In this document: positions 1 through 10,092 of the stretch, piece after piece
How positions within the stretch are numbered: the stretch's first letter is position 1
Layout: each line of letters opens with the position of its first letter
Assembly (NCBI GenBank): GCA_964035545.1
Contig: OZ037772.1
Span: 3,941,038-4,005,037 of the forward strand
Reading direction: 5' to 3'
From: Bugula neritina
Lineage: Eukaryota; Bryozoa; Gymnolaemata; Cheilostomatida; Bugulidae
Length of the DNA stretch: 64,000 bases
The notes under the pieces: generated by a model
Told to the model about the DNA's origin: nothing
Seen by the model: only the letters and a program-made list of their open reading frames with translations
Database searches by the model: none
Program-made: the position numbers and the translations under genes

Positions 1-125
1 TACTATGTTATACAGTATATTATGCTATACAGTATACTATGTTATACAGTATATTATGTTATACAATACATTATGTTATACAGTATACTATGTTATACAG
101 TATACTATGTTACACAGTATACACT
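1..125. repeat. 17-bp AT satellite, right end
   Basis: Tandem copies of a 17-bp unit (TACTATGTTATACAGTA and close variants). The same unit forms the larger array at 35340-36172. The array stops exactly where a CAGGGTTGTAGTGG motif begins. The short open frame over it is a by-product of the repeat and not a gene. Confidence 0.9.
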
Positions 126-245
126 CAGGGTTGTAGTGGTAAAAATATTCTTGGCCATACTCTCAGGCCGGGGGTCCAGGGGGCCGCCTAGGCCCCCGGC
201 GGGGTCCGGGGTAGCGCCCCGGCCGCCGAAGCCCTTAGAGCGTTT
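126..245. mobile_element. Possible hAT-type terminus with a GC-rich palindromic module
   Basis: The satellite ends abruptly at 125 and is followed by CAGGGTTGTAGTGG, which has the CAGxG start typical of hAT terminal repeats. At about 160-240 lies an isolated, very GC-rich stretch in AT-rich DNA, containing self-complementary GGGGGCC...GGCCCCC blocks. I could not find the matching inverted end on the far side of the transposase gene, so the element border is tentative. Confidence 0.35.
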
Positions 246-1118
246 CTGATGCAAATTTATGCAATTTAAAGCCATTTTAAATTCTAATTTTTCTGAAAAA
301 ATTGATGTTGAAATGTGCACTTTACTATTATTTTCATATCATACCAGCTACATGATAATCGAAGTCGCGCGCTCATTTTCGAACAAATGACGACTGGGCA
401 TTGCTGCAAACCATGTAAACATACATTATTGTCCTATTCCTATTGACTGTAATTTTAAATGTAGTCTTGCTCACCTGCAGTTAGGTTTGCTCTGACACTA
501 AGTGTAACATGTACAGAAAAATTTCTGAAGATCTCAAAAGGTCGGAAGGACAGAGGCAAGTAACAAGTGCTCTCCAAATGCAACCTAATTATTTTATTAA
601 TAACTAATAGACTGACACGCACAGAAAAATTATAATAGATCAGAAAAGAGGCAGATTGCAAATCAAAAGATGTGTGTTGGTTATTTTTAAAGAGCAATTT
701 GAATTGATAACTGATTAGCAAGCAGAAGTTGGTTGAAAAGCTATTTGGAGTGTATATTAGAGTATTAGTCTAATTCATAAGGAGATACTACCACACCACC
801 TTACACACAATAAAGCACACACAAGAAGAGTATGTTAACTTGGTTTTAAAATGAAACCCCTGAGCTCCCACTAGACACATCAAGGAAATATACCCCAAAA
901 GAACAGATTTGACAGGTTAAATATGTGTTAACCTAAAAGATGATTAAATGTAAAGCCAGACATTAGTACAATCAAATATAAATTGTTACTTACGGTAGTG
1001 TACAGTTTGCATAAATCTGTAAAGTAAATGCAGAACATGTAAAGTAAAATACATCTACCTACCAACTATATATATATATGTACATATAAAGAATGTCATG
1101 CAAATAAAAACTGCAAAA
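246..1118. other. Non-coding stretch 3' of the hAT transposase
   Basis: AT-rich sequence with no coding frame I trust. It probably belongs to the same DNA transposon as the transposase gene that ends at 1119. No tandem array or RNA gene is seen. Confidence 0.4.
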
Positions 1119-3378
1119 CTATCCAAAAAGCTTCCATATTCTTTCATATCTTGTATTGCAAGACTGAGAGGCTACACGAGTTCTAGTGTCATCAGCTGAT
1201 CTGTGACCTCTCAGCCATAGTTTCACATAACTGCTCGGCTGAAACTGGCTAACTGGTGGGCCAACAAGAGAGAGAAATATGAGGTTAGATATACGCTTTA
1301 CAAGAAGGCGATTTCGATCATCAGAACATATATTGTTCATTGTAGAAAATCCCCTTTCACAATCAGCACTTGTAACAGGCAGAGTGTTTGCTACTGCAGT
1401 TATTTCCATGAGCTTCTTGGGCATTTTAGTTGGCTCGTCAATGTAATCTCGAAAACTCTCTTTGTAGACAGAGAAGTCCAGAGAAAATCGGTCACATAGT
1501 GACTTCAGCCTATTCTCTCCCTCAAGCCATGGTGACTCCACACAGGAAGGCCACTTTTGACTATCTAGTACATCTAAGTCTGCTAACAAGCTCTGAAGAT
1601 TATTTTGACTGACATCACTGAATAGTCTACTACTAAGATTGTCTATCAAGGCCTGCAGAAATGCATTCCTGTTGAGCATTGTGCCCTTTGGTTTGAGAGG
1701 AATACCCTTAAAGGCGCCTGCAGCAAGAGCTTGTTCAAACTCTTTAAATCGAGGTCCAGCACCCTCCTTTTGCTGCTGCAAAGCTCGGATTGTTCTTTTA
1801 ATGACTCTGTAAGCTTTCGAGAGTGAACAACTTTCAGCTTGAAGTGTCAATGATAGATTGGACACTTCTTCTAATGCATCTAGTAGCACTGCTAAGCTGT
1901 GTATAAACTCCGGTGCTGCAAGAGTAGATTTTAGGCCTGATGAAACAGCTCGATGCTTAGAAGCCTGTGCTAATCCAGATGTAGAAAAGAAATTGTGTAG
2001 AGCAGGATAGTTTTGCCATACAGCTGACAATGTTAGATAACTTGATGCCGCCCATCTTACATCAAACACTTTTCCTATGCGTTGCAACTGTATGCCCAGA
2101 CTACCAGCAATAGTATCAAGTTCACGCTGTGCTTTAGGGCTTTGGCTGTATGTGCTGTAAAGTTTGTCAATCATGGAAGCAACATGGTTGACTTGAGTGC
2201 ATGAGTTAACAGCGTCACCTACAGAAAGTTCAACTCTGTGGCACAAGCAGTGCCAAAGAAATACTGTTGGGTATTTGGCCTTTAGACGAGTTAGGACACC
2301 ACTTTTACTCCCTAGCATCGTTGAAGCACCATCTGAACATGCTCCAATCAAATTTTGTGATAAAAAGTCATGTTTGAAGCCATAGCTGTTGAGGCATAAC
2401 AGAACCTTGTCAAAAATGTGTTCAGCTGTAAGAAAAGAGAGCTCTATCAGCTCTAGTGGGAAACTAAAGCAATCCCCATTAAGCAGAGACCACCTTGTAC
2501 GTATGTACAATAGCAAACATGACTTTCTACTCACTGTCGTGGATTCATCTATTATGATAGAGAGCTTTTGGTTGTTCTTTAAGATCTCTTTGCAAAGTCT
2601 AGATCGCATTTCCTCAGCAATGCAATCAATCATCGCAGTAGCACTAAATCTAGAATGAAGCCCAGTTCCTAAATTAGTGCCATTTGCTTCTTGTAGTTCA
2701 CAGAGCTCGGAATATGACCGCAGAGGCCGGCTGTTTTTGGCGAGGGAGTATGCTGTTCTCATAAGCCTGGCTGTCGTCAATTCGTATTTATGCTGCTGCT
2801 TTTGAAAAGCATTGGGTAACTCCTCTTTTTCAACTGTTGCCTTTGTGCTAGCTGCTTGTTTGTGAGCTAGTGAATCCTTATGTGTTTTAAGTTTAACACG
2901 GAGTGATGCCAGTTGCTTTTCTCTGGTGCTTCCTGAGCAAAATACACTCCCTACTGTCCACTCAGAACGCAAGTATGTTCCTCTTCCTTCAGTCTTGTTA
3001 GTTTTGTAGTTAATACAAACCTGACATAGCAACCCACCTTTGTCTGTCAACATCAGCCATGGCATTTCAGCTTTTTTAGCTTTCCAAATGCCTAGAGACC
3101 AGCAATCTGGCAGCTTAACATCAGCTTTGTTTTCTAAACCATCTTCCCCTTCTTCCTCTGATGCTACCTTGGCAGTAGCAGCTTCTGCTCGCTATAATCG
3201 ACAATAAATATAAATGTAAGCTTGAAGTTATTACAAGGCACACAGAAAGCAAGACAATAGAGAAAATTGAAAGATTGTAGAAAATAAAAGAAACCTGCAC
3301 CGATCTTGATAGTGAGGGCTCATCATCGTAGTCTACAGCAGGATTAGCCTCTTCAACTGTTACACTGTAATTCAACAA
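1119..3378 (-). CDS. hAT-superfamily transposase (two exons), intact
   Basis: Exon 1 is 3378-3295 (28 codons) and exon 2 is 3191-1119. They are separated by a 103-bp intron with GT/AG ends and phase 0 on both sides, giving about 718 residues. The N-terminal part has a TTF/BED-like zinc finger (CQVC, then HKDSLAH). The catalytic core follows: first acidic residue in IDES (about residue 243), second in CSDGAS (about 315), a CLCH motif, and the Glu in CERGFS (about 640). The C-terminal dimerisation segment reads LSLVGPP. This arrangement belongs to the hAT transposases related to the KIAA1586/ZMYM6 type. No stop or frameshift is seen, so it is either a recent element or a domesticated gene. An additional upstream exon is possible. 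Terminal inverted repeats were not paired. Confidence 0.85.
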
Positions 3379-3857
3379 TATGTAAAGAAATAACTGCTAA
3401 AAAGTTTACAAGTCCTCTAATTAAGCAAATTAGGAACAGCTGAGCATTGTTAATCAACAGCATACAATACACCCAGGCACCTTGTTTTTATGTTTATTAA
3501 GTAGTGATTGGCTTAGCTTTAATAACAATTTTGTAAATAACTGCATGCTCTGGGCACAAAGCTTACTATTTACATACCTATGATGATGATCATGATTATG
3601 ATGTAATAGTTTAGTTCAGTAGAGTAGTAGTAATGTACTTTTTCAGCAGGGCTGGTAATGTAATCAGAATGGCAAATAGTAGTAATGCTAATAATGATTA
3701 CTAGCAATGGTAACTATGACTAGTGACAAGATAATGATAACAATACACTACTACTAGTCTACTACTACCATTATTATTAATAATACACTATAATAATATT
3801 ATTAATAATTATTATTAGTTTACTACTACAATAATTAATCATTAAAACTAGTACTAT
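3379..3857. other. AT-rich spacer with TA(C/G)-type trinucleotide runs
   Basis: No gene is visible. It holds short runs of ACT/AGT and ATT/AAT triplets. Similar ACTACT runs occur next to the duplicated block at about 37790-37830, so this may be the original left flank of the TRIM duplicon, now separated from it by the retrotransposon. Confidence 0.4.
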
Positions 3858-4161
3858 TGTTATAATTTTCAGTTTTAGGGTTGATGTGCCACCAAGAGAG
3901 TCTATTTATCACTAGAGAAACTTCACCAGTTAAGTCGAGTAGATATCGTTCTATTTAATACAAGAATACATAATAAAATCCAATGTACAACAGTAATGAT
4001 ACGCACGTCTATTTAATTTACAGCACTATCCTCAACTGAGCTAGTAGCACGAAGCGGCTACTATTACTTATCAAACAGCTTAGCTAATTGGCCAATACAT
4101 TGTTCCGGGTCAATACGCAACCTTGCGTATTGTGTTGCTGGTAGCTCCACGAGCCACCACA
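3858..4161 (-). repeat. 3' LTR of the Ty3/gypsy-type element
   Basis: A 304-bp direct copy of 10993-11296, with TG...CA ends when read on either strand. It contains a perfect 10-bp inverted repeat with a 2-nt centre at 4111-4132 (CAATACGCAA, then CC, then TTGCGTATTG). Confidence 0.93.
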
Positions 4162-4175
4162 CTGCCCCCTCCAGC
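4162..4175 (-). promoter_or_regulatory. Polypurine tract next to the 3' LTR
   Basis: On the minus strand the bases just before the 3' LTR read GGAGGGGGCAG. This purine run sits where plus-strand DNA priming takes place in LTR elements. Confidence 0.65.
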
Positions 4176-4427
4176 AGAAAGCCCACTTTCTGATAAAATA
4201 AGATTCACATAAAAAAAACGTATACTTCGTTGTGGGGGGTAAGAGAACAGTATAAAAGTATATAAAAAAACAACAACTGGTAAAAAATATACAGGTATAG
4301 ATAACGTGCACTAAGTAATAAGCAAGAGAAGGTCCTATCTACATATAGAGTACGTGCCACCATTACGGTAGGGAATGCCACAGAGAGGTAGGGAAATGAG
4401 TAGTAGGGAGTTGTAGGTAGACTCGAG

Positions 4428-5195
4428 TTAACTGCGGGCCGCACGCTTCATGCGTTTAATAGACTCCTGTAAATATTTGAGTTCACTGGAGGCTGCCTGT
4501 ACCCGTGGGGCCAGCCTGTACACTTCTTGCTCCAAGTCATGCGCCCTAGCTTCTACCTCACGTAGGTTACGGGCCCAGGGGGATGAGCGAGAGGAAGTTG
4601 GCTGCCTGTGTCGTTTCCGCTCTGAGGATGGAAGGGGAGGAGGGAGTGTATACGCATTTGTGTCTACTCTCTGTAGTACGACACGAGGAAAGGTATGTGG
4701 CATGCGTATAGGACTGTGAGGTGGAGAGTTAGCAGACTGTGTAGGTTTATCTGCGGCTCCAGAGATGATGGGTCGCGGGGAAGGGAAGCCTTGCTCCAGG
4801 CGAGATAGCCGAGCTGAGTCAGTGATGAGTGGTTTGATGGCGTTGAAAAAGGCAGGATATGATGATTCGTCTACTTCATAGACATGTCCTTGATAGCACT
4901 GCATAGTACGTTGGTGCCGCAGTAGGTAATCACGATTGTAGCTATATTCTCCGCAAGGGCAGAAAGTGGTGATGTAGTGTTGCGGCAAGTGCACCTTTAG
5001 TCTGCGGTGGGTTGTGAATCGCTGCTGGCAGAGGTTGCATTCACGATTACTCTCACCTCCTTGATGGGTCCTGATTTCTCTCTCTGTGGCAGGGGTAATC
5101 CAGTTGGAGGTTGCTTCCAACTGGGGTGGCAGTTGCCTGGTGGTAGGAGTTGTTGGGGCCGGCTCTGGGTCCCATGCCATCTCTAGAGAAGGCAT
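4428..5195 (-). CDS. Extra retrotransposon ORF: zinc-finger/coiled-coil protein
   Basis: A 255-residue frame between pol and the 3' LTR. It has a classic C2H2 finger (C53, C56, H69, H73; spacing C-x2-C-x12-H-x3-H), followed at once by a C-x-C-x12-H-x5-C motif (C79, C81, H94, C100). The middle is Pro/Ser-rich, and residues of about 212-252 have a charged heptad pattern typical of a coiled coil. Standard Ty3/gypsy elements have only gag and pol, or an envelope gene here; this protein has no signal peptide or membrane segment. The frame stays open upstream to a TGA at 5279-5277, beyond which 5501-5280 continues in the same frame, so the ORF may once have been about 350 residues. The function is unknown. 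Nucleic-acid binding follows from the fingers only. Confidence 0.75.
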   Translation of the reverse strand: MPSLEMAWDPEPAPTTPTTRQLPPQLEATSNWITPATEREIRTHQGGESNRECNLCQQRFTTHRRLKVHLPQHYITTFCPCGEYSYNRDYLLRHQRTMQCYQGHVYEVDESSYPAFFNAIKPLITDSARLSRLEQGFPSPRPIISGAADKPTQSANSPPHSPIRMPHTFPRVVLQRVDTNAYTLPPPLPSSERKRHRQPTSSRSSPWARNLREVEARAHDLEQEVYRLAPRVQAASSELKYLQESIKRMKRAARS

Positions 5196-5276
5196 GTCCG
5201 TAGAGACAGGCGCGAGTGTGTCTACAAAAGTAGAATTATTGTTAGATCGCGGTGGATCTTTACAACATAATTCTAG

Positions 5277-5501
5277 TCACTGTCGACCGTTGCTAGCCTG
5301 AGAGTCACAGCTTTTGGAATGCACTCGAGGAACTGATGAATCATGTGTGGACTGACCAAGAACAGTGTCTAGCTCCAGGTCTAACAGACCGTCGGCCATT
5401 ACAGTGTCTTCATCGTCATTCATATGAAACGTGGTTCCCAGTAATTCTGATTCAATCTGCTGAATTAGTTCAGAATTTACTGGCATTGAGCCCGTTTCCA
5501 T
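5277..5501 (-). pseudogene. Probable N-terminal part of the extra retrotransposon ORF
   Basis: A 74-codon acidic frame whose ATG lies 17 bp after the pol stop codon. It is in the same frame as the zinc-finger ORF and is separated from it by one TGA (5279-5277) plus a short open stretch. I recognise no domain. The parsimonious reading is one third ORF broken by a nonsense change, but two separate small ORFs cannot be excluded. Confidence 0.5.
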
Positions 5502-5518
5502 GAATAGGAATACAAGAC

Positions 5519-6907
5519 TTATACTGGCTTACCTGGGAACTCGGTATTAATGTCCATACTCAACGTTCTTGGTAAGGTTGGAGCTGGTTGTGGGATACGT
5601 CTGCCTTTGGCGATGTCAGCATAAGAAAAGGCTGAGCATCGTTTCTGAGGCACGAGGTCGGAACTATTTGCTTTACGCGCATTAATTCCTCCCACTATTC
5701 CGCCCTCGCAAAAGTTGATATTTGCGTGGGGTTCACAACTCCAACATTTTATCGTACGGTTTTCCCCTAGACTTTCATATGCGCCGCTTCTAATGCAGTC
5801 ACATATGAAGTCTTTCAAATACGGTGGGGGTTTCCTCGTACGCGGTCCCCTTTTTAGGGGGGGTGACACGCTTGCCGGTTCGTTAGTAGGGGCCTCAAAT
5901 GGCGTCTCTACTTCACCGTTAGTGGTCACCTCTTCTTGTTCTCCGGATGGAGCCCCTCCCTCCGTGGGGGTTTGCACTTCCGGAACCGGCTCGGTTTCTG
6001 GAAGTGATGGAATTAGACTTGGCGGTGGCGGACACGCTTCTGTTGACAAAAGCTGCCGCTCCTCTCTCACCAAGTTTTCCTCCCGCGGTATGACCACTTC
6101 GTATTCAGGTTCATGCCGCCGTCGCCCGCGCGTCGTTGTCTGCCTCCTGGGCTCTAACAACGGGGGGGCTTCTCCCACTCCGTCAGGGCTAGCCCAATAC
6201 GGTTTCAAGCGAGACTCATTCTGGATAGACACCTGTCCTGAGCGCTCAATCTTGTACGTATGATTGGGCATAGCCTCGACGACCACGTAGGGGCCTACGA
6301 ACTTAGGCTTCAGCTTATCAGCCTGTCCGCGGCGCCTACGGTAATTGACCATCCACACCTTATCTCCTCTTTGATAGAGGGGTGGTTCATCGGAATCTTC
6401 GTGCCGCACCTTCCACTGCTGTTGACGCAGTATCTCGTGTGCGGCCTTCATCCGTTCCACTAGTTCACTGGCATACTCATGGACTGAGTTATCCTGCTCT
6501 GGAATGTGATAGGTGAGATGGTCAGGGACACGAGTCTCTCTCCCGAGCATCAAGAGGTTTGGGGTCTCACCAGTACTGGTGTATGGGGTGCTACGGTATG
6601 CACGCATGACTTGCGGCAACACCGTATCCCATTCCTCTTGACCTCGTCCAAGGAGAAGACTCCGGAGTGCATCACCTAGCATCCGGTTGTTGCGCTCCAC
6701 CACCCCGTTACCTTGAGGGTGGTAGGGGGTGGTCCTGCTCTGATTTACTCCCCAGAGGTGGCAAAGGTCGCTCATCAGTTGAGACTGGAATTGGGCGCCT
6801 TGATCAGAGTGTATCTGTTCGGGAAGCCCAAAATAACAGAATACATGTTGGTCTAGTGCTCTGGCCACTGTTGGGGCTGATGCATCTGGGATAGCCAGAG
6901 CATCCGC
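5519..6907 (-). pseudogene. Gypsy-type pol, 3' part: integrase core end and long tail
   Basis: In frame with 6908-9919 and separated from it only by a TGA at 6910-6908. It holds the rest of the integrase catalytic core (SDQGAQF with the second Asp; HPQGNGVVER with the Glu), the GDKVW stretch typical of the gypsy integrase C-terminus, and then a long Pro/Glu-rich tail ending near RTRKPPPYLKDF. A further Cys-containing tail follows, which I do not recognise. The TGA lies where relatives carry a Trp codon, so integrase is truncated in this copy unless the stop is read through. Integrase would insert the cDNA into the host genome. Confidence 0.85.
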
Positions 6908-9900
6908 TCACCTAGTAAAGTGGTCGGTTAGTACTAGGATCCAATTATTGCCTCTGGGGGTCAGGGGCATGGGTCCGACCAGGTCTACAGCGACTACCTG
7001 CCAGGGCCTGCCAGCATATAGCCTCCGCCGTCCTGCTTCACCAGGGGGGCGGCTATGCTTACTGGCCTGGCAGATCTCACACTGTTTGACTCTGAGCCGG
7101 ACGTCACGCTCCATCTGCGGCCAATACCACCGGAGTCGTAACTTGGATATCACTCGCTTGACCCCTGCGTGGGCCTGCTTGTGAGTATCCCAAATCAACT
7201 CACGGCGGATGGCCGTGGGGCAGACTACCCTCTTCCTTTCCGGGTGTCTGCCGCTGGCAGCTAGAGAGATGGTTAGCAACCCATCCTGCCCGATCCGCAG
7301 CGAGTCCCAACGCTGACAGTATAGCCGGAACTCGGCGCATCCCTGTCGTATGCGTTCCTCGCTGGGTCGTCGCCCTTCCCTTTTGGCCCGGTAGATGTCT
7401 GCCACGACTCCAGGCAGCTCTTCTTGGAGCTTCTTCAGCTCTCGAACATTACCGGCCAGTACAGGGTTGGCGCGGAGGTTTTGTACATCCTCCGGGGACT
7501 CATCAACTCTTTGCCTGAGTTGACCTTGATCCCAGTCAAACGGTGCTCCGTGATGAGCCAGCGTCTCCAACTCGCATCGTGGGGGACCTTCATCCCTCCT
7601 CTCGATGTTGAGACACTGTTTGCAACCTCCGTCAGGTCGGCGACTCAACCCATCCGCATTGCTGTGTCTCTTGCCCGGTCGGTGTTCGATCCGGTACGAG
7701 AATTCAGCTAGGATTTCGAGCCACCGGGCGACCTGACTAGAGGGCTCTGCTCTCCTGCACAACCAGATCAGCGAGGCATGATCCGTACGCAGCCGGAACT
7801 TCCTGCCATATAGGTATGGTCTGAAGTGCTTCACTGACTTGATTACTGCCAGCAGCTCCTTGCGGGTAGTGCAGTAATTTCGTTCAGCGGGAGAGAGAGA
7901 CTTGCTGTAGTAGGCTACTACTACTTCTCGGCCTTCCTGCACTTGTGACAGCACAGCGCCAACATTCTGGTCACTGGCGTCCGTGTCTAGGATGTACTCC
8001 AGAGTGGGGTCTGGGTAGGCCAAGATGGGCGCCGTTAGGAGGCAGCCCTTGAGGCGGTCGAACGCTTCTTGTTCGACTGGAGTCCACTGCCACGTCACTC
8101 CCTTTGCGGTAAGCCGGTTTAACGGCTGGGCTATGCCCGCAAAGTCTGGTATGTATTGCCTGTAATACCCTACCAGCCCCAAGAAAGCCCGGAGTCCGGT
8201 CAAGTCTTGAGGGGTGACCCAGTCTTCTACTGCCCGTACCTTTTCGGGATCCGTTGCCACGCCGTTTCGACCGACAACGTGCCCCAGGTACTTGACCTCC
8301 GGCTGCAACAGAGCGCACTTGGAAGGTTTGAGCTTAAGACCGGCACCTCGGAGTCTCTCGAAAACCTCCTGCAGACGACTGACATGTGTCTCGAAGTCTG
8401 GAGAGATTACGATGACATCATCGAGGTAGACCAGCAGTGTCTTCCAATGGAGTCCGCTAAGGACTTGTTCCATCAGCCTCTGGAAGGTGGCTGGGGCGGA
8501 GGTTAACCCGAAGGGCAGCACCTTCCACTTCCACAAACCGTCCCGTGTGATAAACGCCGCTTTCTCTTGGGCGTCGGGACTCAGAGGAACCTGCCAATAG
8601 CCGCTTAGCAAGTCTAACGTACTGAAGTACTTGCTGCCGGCTAGGGCGTCCAATGACTCGTCAATACGAGGTAGAGGGTAGGCGTCCTGTATGGTTACGC
8701 TGTTGAGTTTGCGGTAGTCCACACAGAACCGCCAACTGCCGTCTTTCTTCCGGACCAGTACGACTGGCGAGCTCCACGCACTATGGGCGGGCTCTATCAG
8801 TCCCCGGTCCAGAAGATCCCGTACTTGTCGGCTAACCTCCTTCTCTTTCTCCGGCCCCAGCCTGCGCGTGGGCTGCCGGACAGGGACTGTCCCTGCAGTC
8901 AGCGGTATTTCGTGTCTGACAATTCCAGTCAGTCCCACGTCATTCTCTCCGCTGCTGAACACATCACCGTAGTCGCGTAGTAACTTGGCCATAGCTTGGC
9001 GTTCTCTGTTACTCGCGCAGCCGCCACTGGCTGTTTCGTATAACTCCCGGAGATGTGTTGGGACTGCCCCTCGTCCCTGAATAGGGTGTCGAGGGGGTGC
9101 CTCCGTCGCGTCACCCAGCGACGGGCCCACGTCCTCTTCCTGGACGGAATGGAACCGGCCCAGCATTGACCCAGCTGGGAGCTCAATGGGCTCGGTAAAG
9201 GGGTTGACGCACTGCACTAAGACCTCCCCTCGCTCAGTTAGTCGGTTTAAACTACTGGCGAGTTGGATCTTTTCGTGCGCGCTTTCAACGACCCCGAGCC
9301 TGGCTATCCGGTTGCTGTTCACTCGGCAGTGGATAGTAGCTCTGGAGCGTCCGGGTACGGTGCAGTTCCGAACTACCTGAACACCGCCCACCAGGGGACG
9401 CCCAAACTTATCCACACAGGCGAGTTCTCGCCCGCCCATCAGCACCACCGACTTACTGAAATCTATTCGGCACTGGTGCTGCTTCAAGAAGGGCATTCCG
9501 AGGATAGCATCTTCTTCCAGTTGACCTATGATAAAGGTCTCCTGGACAGCCCGATCTCGGACACGCCCAGGGAGCTCGATAATACCATAAAAGGGGATAC
9601 ATGACCCGTCTGCCAGGGTGCCATGTTCTCCAGTATACGATCGTACTCTATCCCTGTCCCGGCGGGGCAGTGCCTCAAAGACTCTACGACTGAGAAGGTT
9701 GGTAGTACAACCGGAGTCGAGCAGGAAAGTGACGGCATTGCCGGCCACCTTCCCGGGTAGGAAATAGCTCTCTCCATGTGGTTGTACTTTCACCCCCCCC
9801 GCATGTGCTGTCCTGGTTTGACAGGACGGCGGGGGTTTCACCCGTGGTTTACGGGGCTTCCGGCGGCGAGGTTGGTGCCGGCGGGGTTTGGGCCTCTCCA

Positions 9901-9919
9901 CTGGGCCTTCTGGCTCCAT
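6908..9919 (-). CDS. pol: Gypsy-type pol, 5' part: protease, RT, RNase H, integrase start
   Basis: 1003 codons counted from an internal ATG; the true frame is open further upstream to the frameshift site at about 10141. A very basic N-terminus (residues 1-35) is followed by aspartic protease (DSG at 68-70), reverse transcriptase (LDLLSGY at about 435-441; YLDD at 498-501), RNase H (DTDASD near 645-650), the integrase zinc-binding region (HKQAH...CEIC, about 915-955) and the start of the integrase core (VDLVGP), ending at a TGA. The domain order PR-RT-RH-INT excludes copia-type elements. All RT and protease catalytic residues are present. Confidence 0.93.
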   Translation of the reverse strand: MEPEGPVERPKPRRHQPRRRKPRKPRVKPPPSCQTRTAHAGGVKVQPHGESYFLPGKVAGNAVTFLLDSGCTTNLLSRRVFEALPRRDRDRVRSYTGEHGTLADGSCIPFYGIIELPGRVRDRAVQETFIIGQLEEDAILGMPFLKQHQCRIDFSKSVVLMGGRELACVDKFGRPLVGGVQVVRNCTVPGRSRATIHCRVNSNRIARLGVVESAHEKIQLASSLNRLTERGEVLVQCVNPFTEPIELPAGSMLGRFHSVQEEDVGPSLGDATEAPPRHPIQGRGAVPTHLRELYETASGGCASNRERQAMAKLLRDYGDVFSSGENDVGLTGIVRHEIPLTAGTVPVRQPTRRLGPEKEKEVSRQVRDLLDRGLIEPAHSAWSSPVVLVRKKDGSWRFCVDYRKLNSVTIQDAYPLPRIDESLDALAGSKYFSTLDLLSGYWQVPLSPDAQEKAAFITRDGLWKWKVLPFGLTSAPATFQRLMEQVLSGLHWKTLLVYLDDVIVISPDFETHVSRLQEVFERLRGAGLKLKPSKCALLQPEVKYLGHVVGRNGVATDPEKVRAVEDWVTPQDLTGLRAFLGLVGYYRQYIPDFAGIAQPLNRLTAKGVTWQWTPVEQEAFDRLKGCLLTAPILAYPDPTLEYILDTDASDQNVGAVLSQVQEGREVVVAYYSKSLSPAERNYCTTRKELLAVIKSVKHFRPYLYGRKFRLRTDHASLIWLCRRAEPSSQVARWLEILAEFSYRIEHRPGKRHSNADGLSRRPDGGCKQCLNIERRDEGPPRCELETLAHHGAPFDWDQGQLRQRVDESPEDVQNLRANPVLAGNVRELKKLQEELPGVVADIYRAKREGRRPSEERIRQGCAEFRLYCQRWDSLRIGQDGLLTISLAASGRHPERKRVVCPTAIRRELIWDTHKQAHAGVKRVISKLRLRWYWPQMERDVRLRVKQCEICQASKHSRPPGEAGRRRLYAGRPWQVVAVDLVGPMPLTPRGNNWILVLTDHFTR

Positions 9920-10092
9920 TTCAGTGGCGGGCTCCTCTTCCCGAGGTAACCGGTGGAACCGGTTAGCGAGTGGCAGGGAGAAGGTACTGGGCCGTTGTGC
10001 GGGCCTACTAGTCCTGCGTGGTACCTGCCACTCGGGTGAAATATTCCGCCGTGTCCGTACGGACAGACGACGGCGCGTTCCACCATACTCCT

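Noticed and set aside
5715-6263. 182-codon plus-strand frame
   Set aside because: Antisense to the gypsy pol tail; composition mirrors the Pro/Glu-rich pol sequence.
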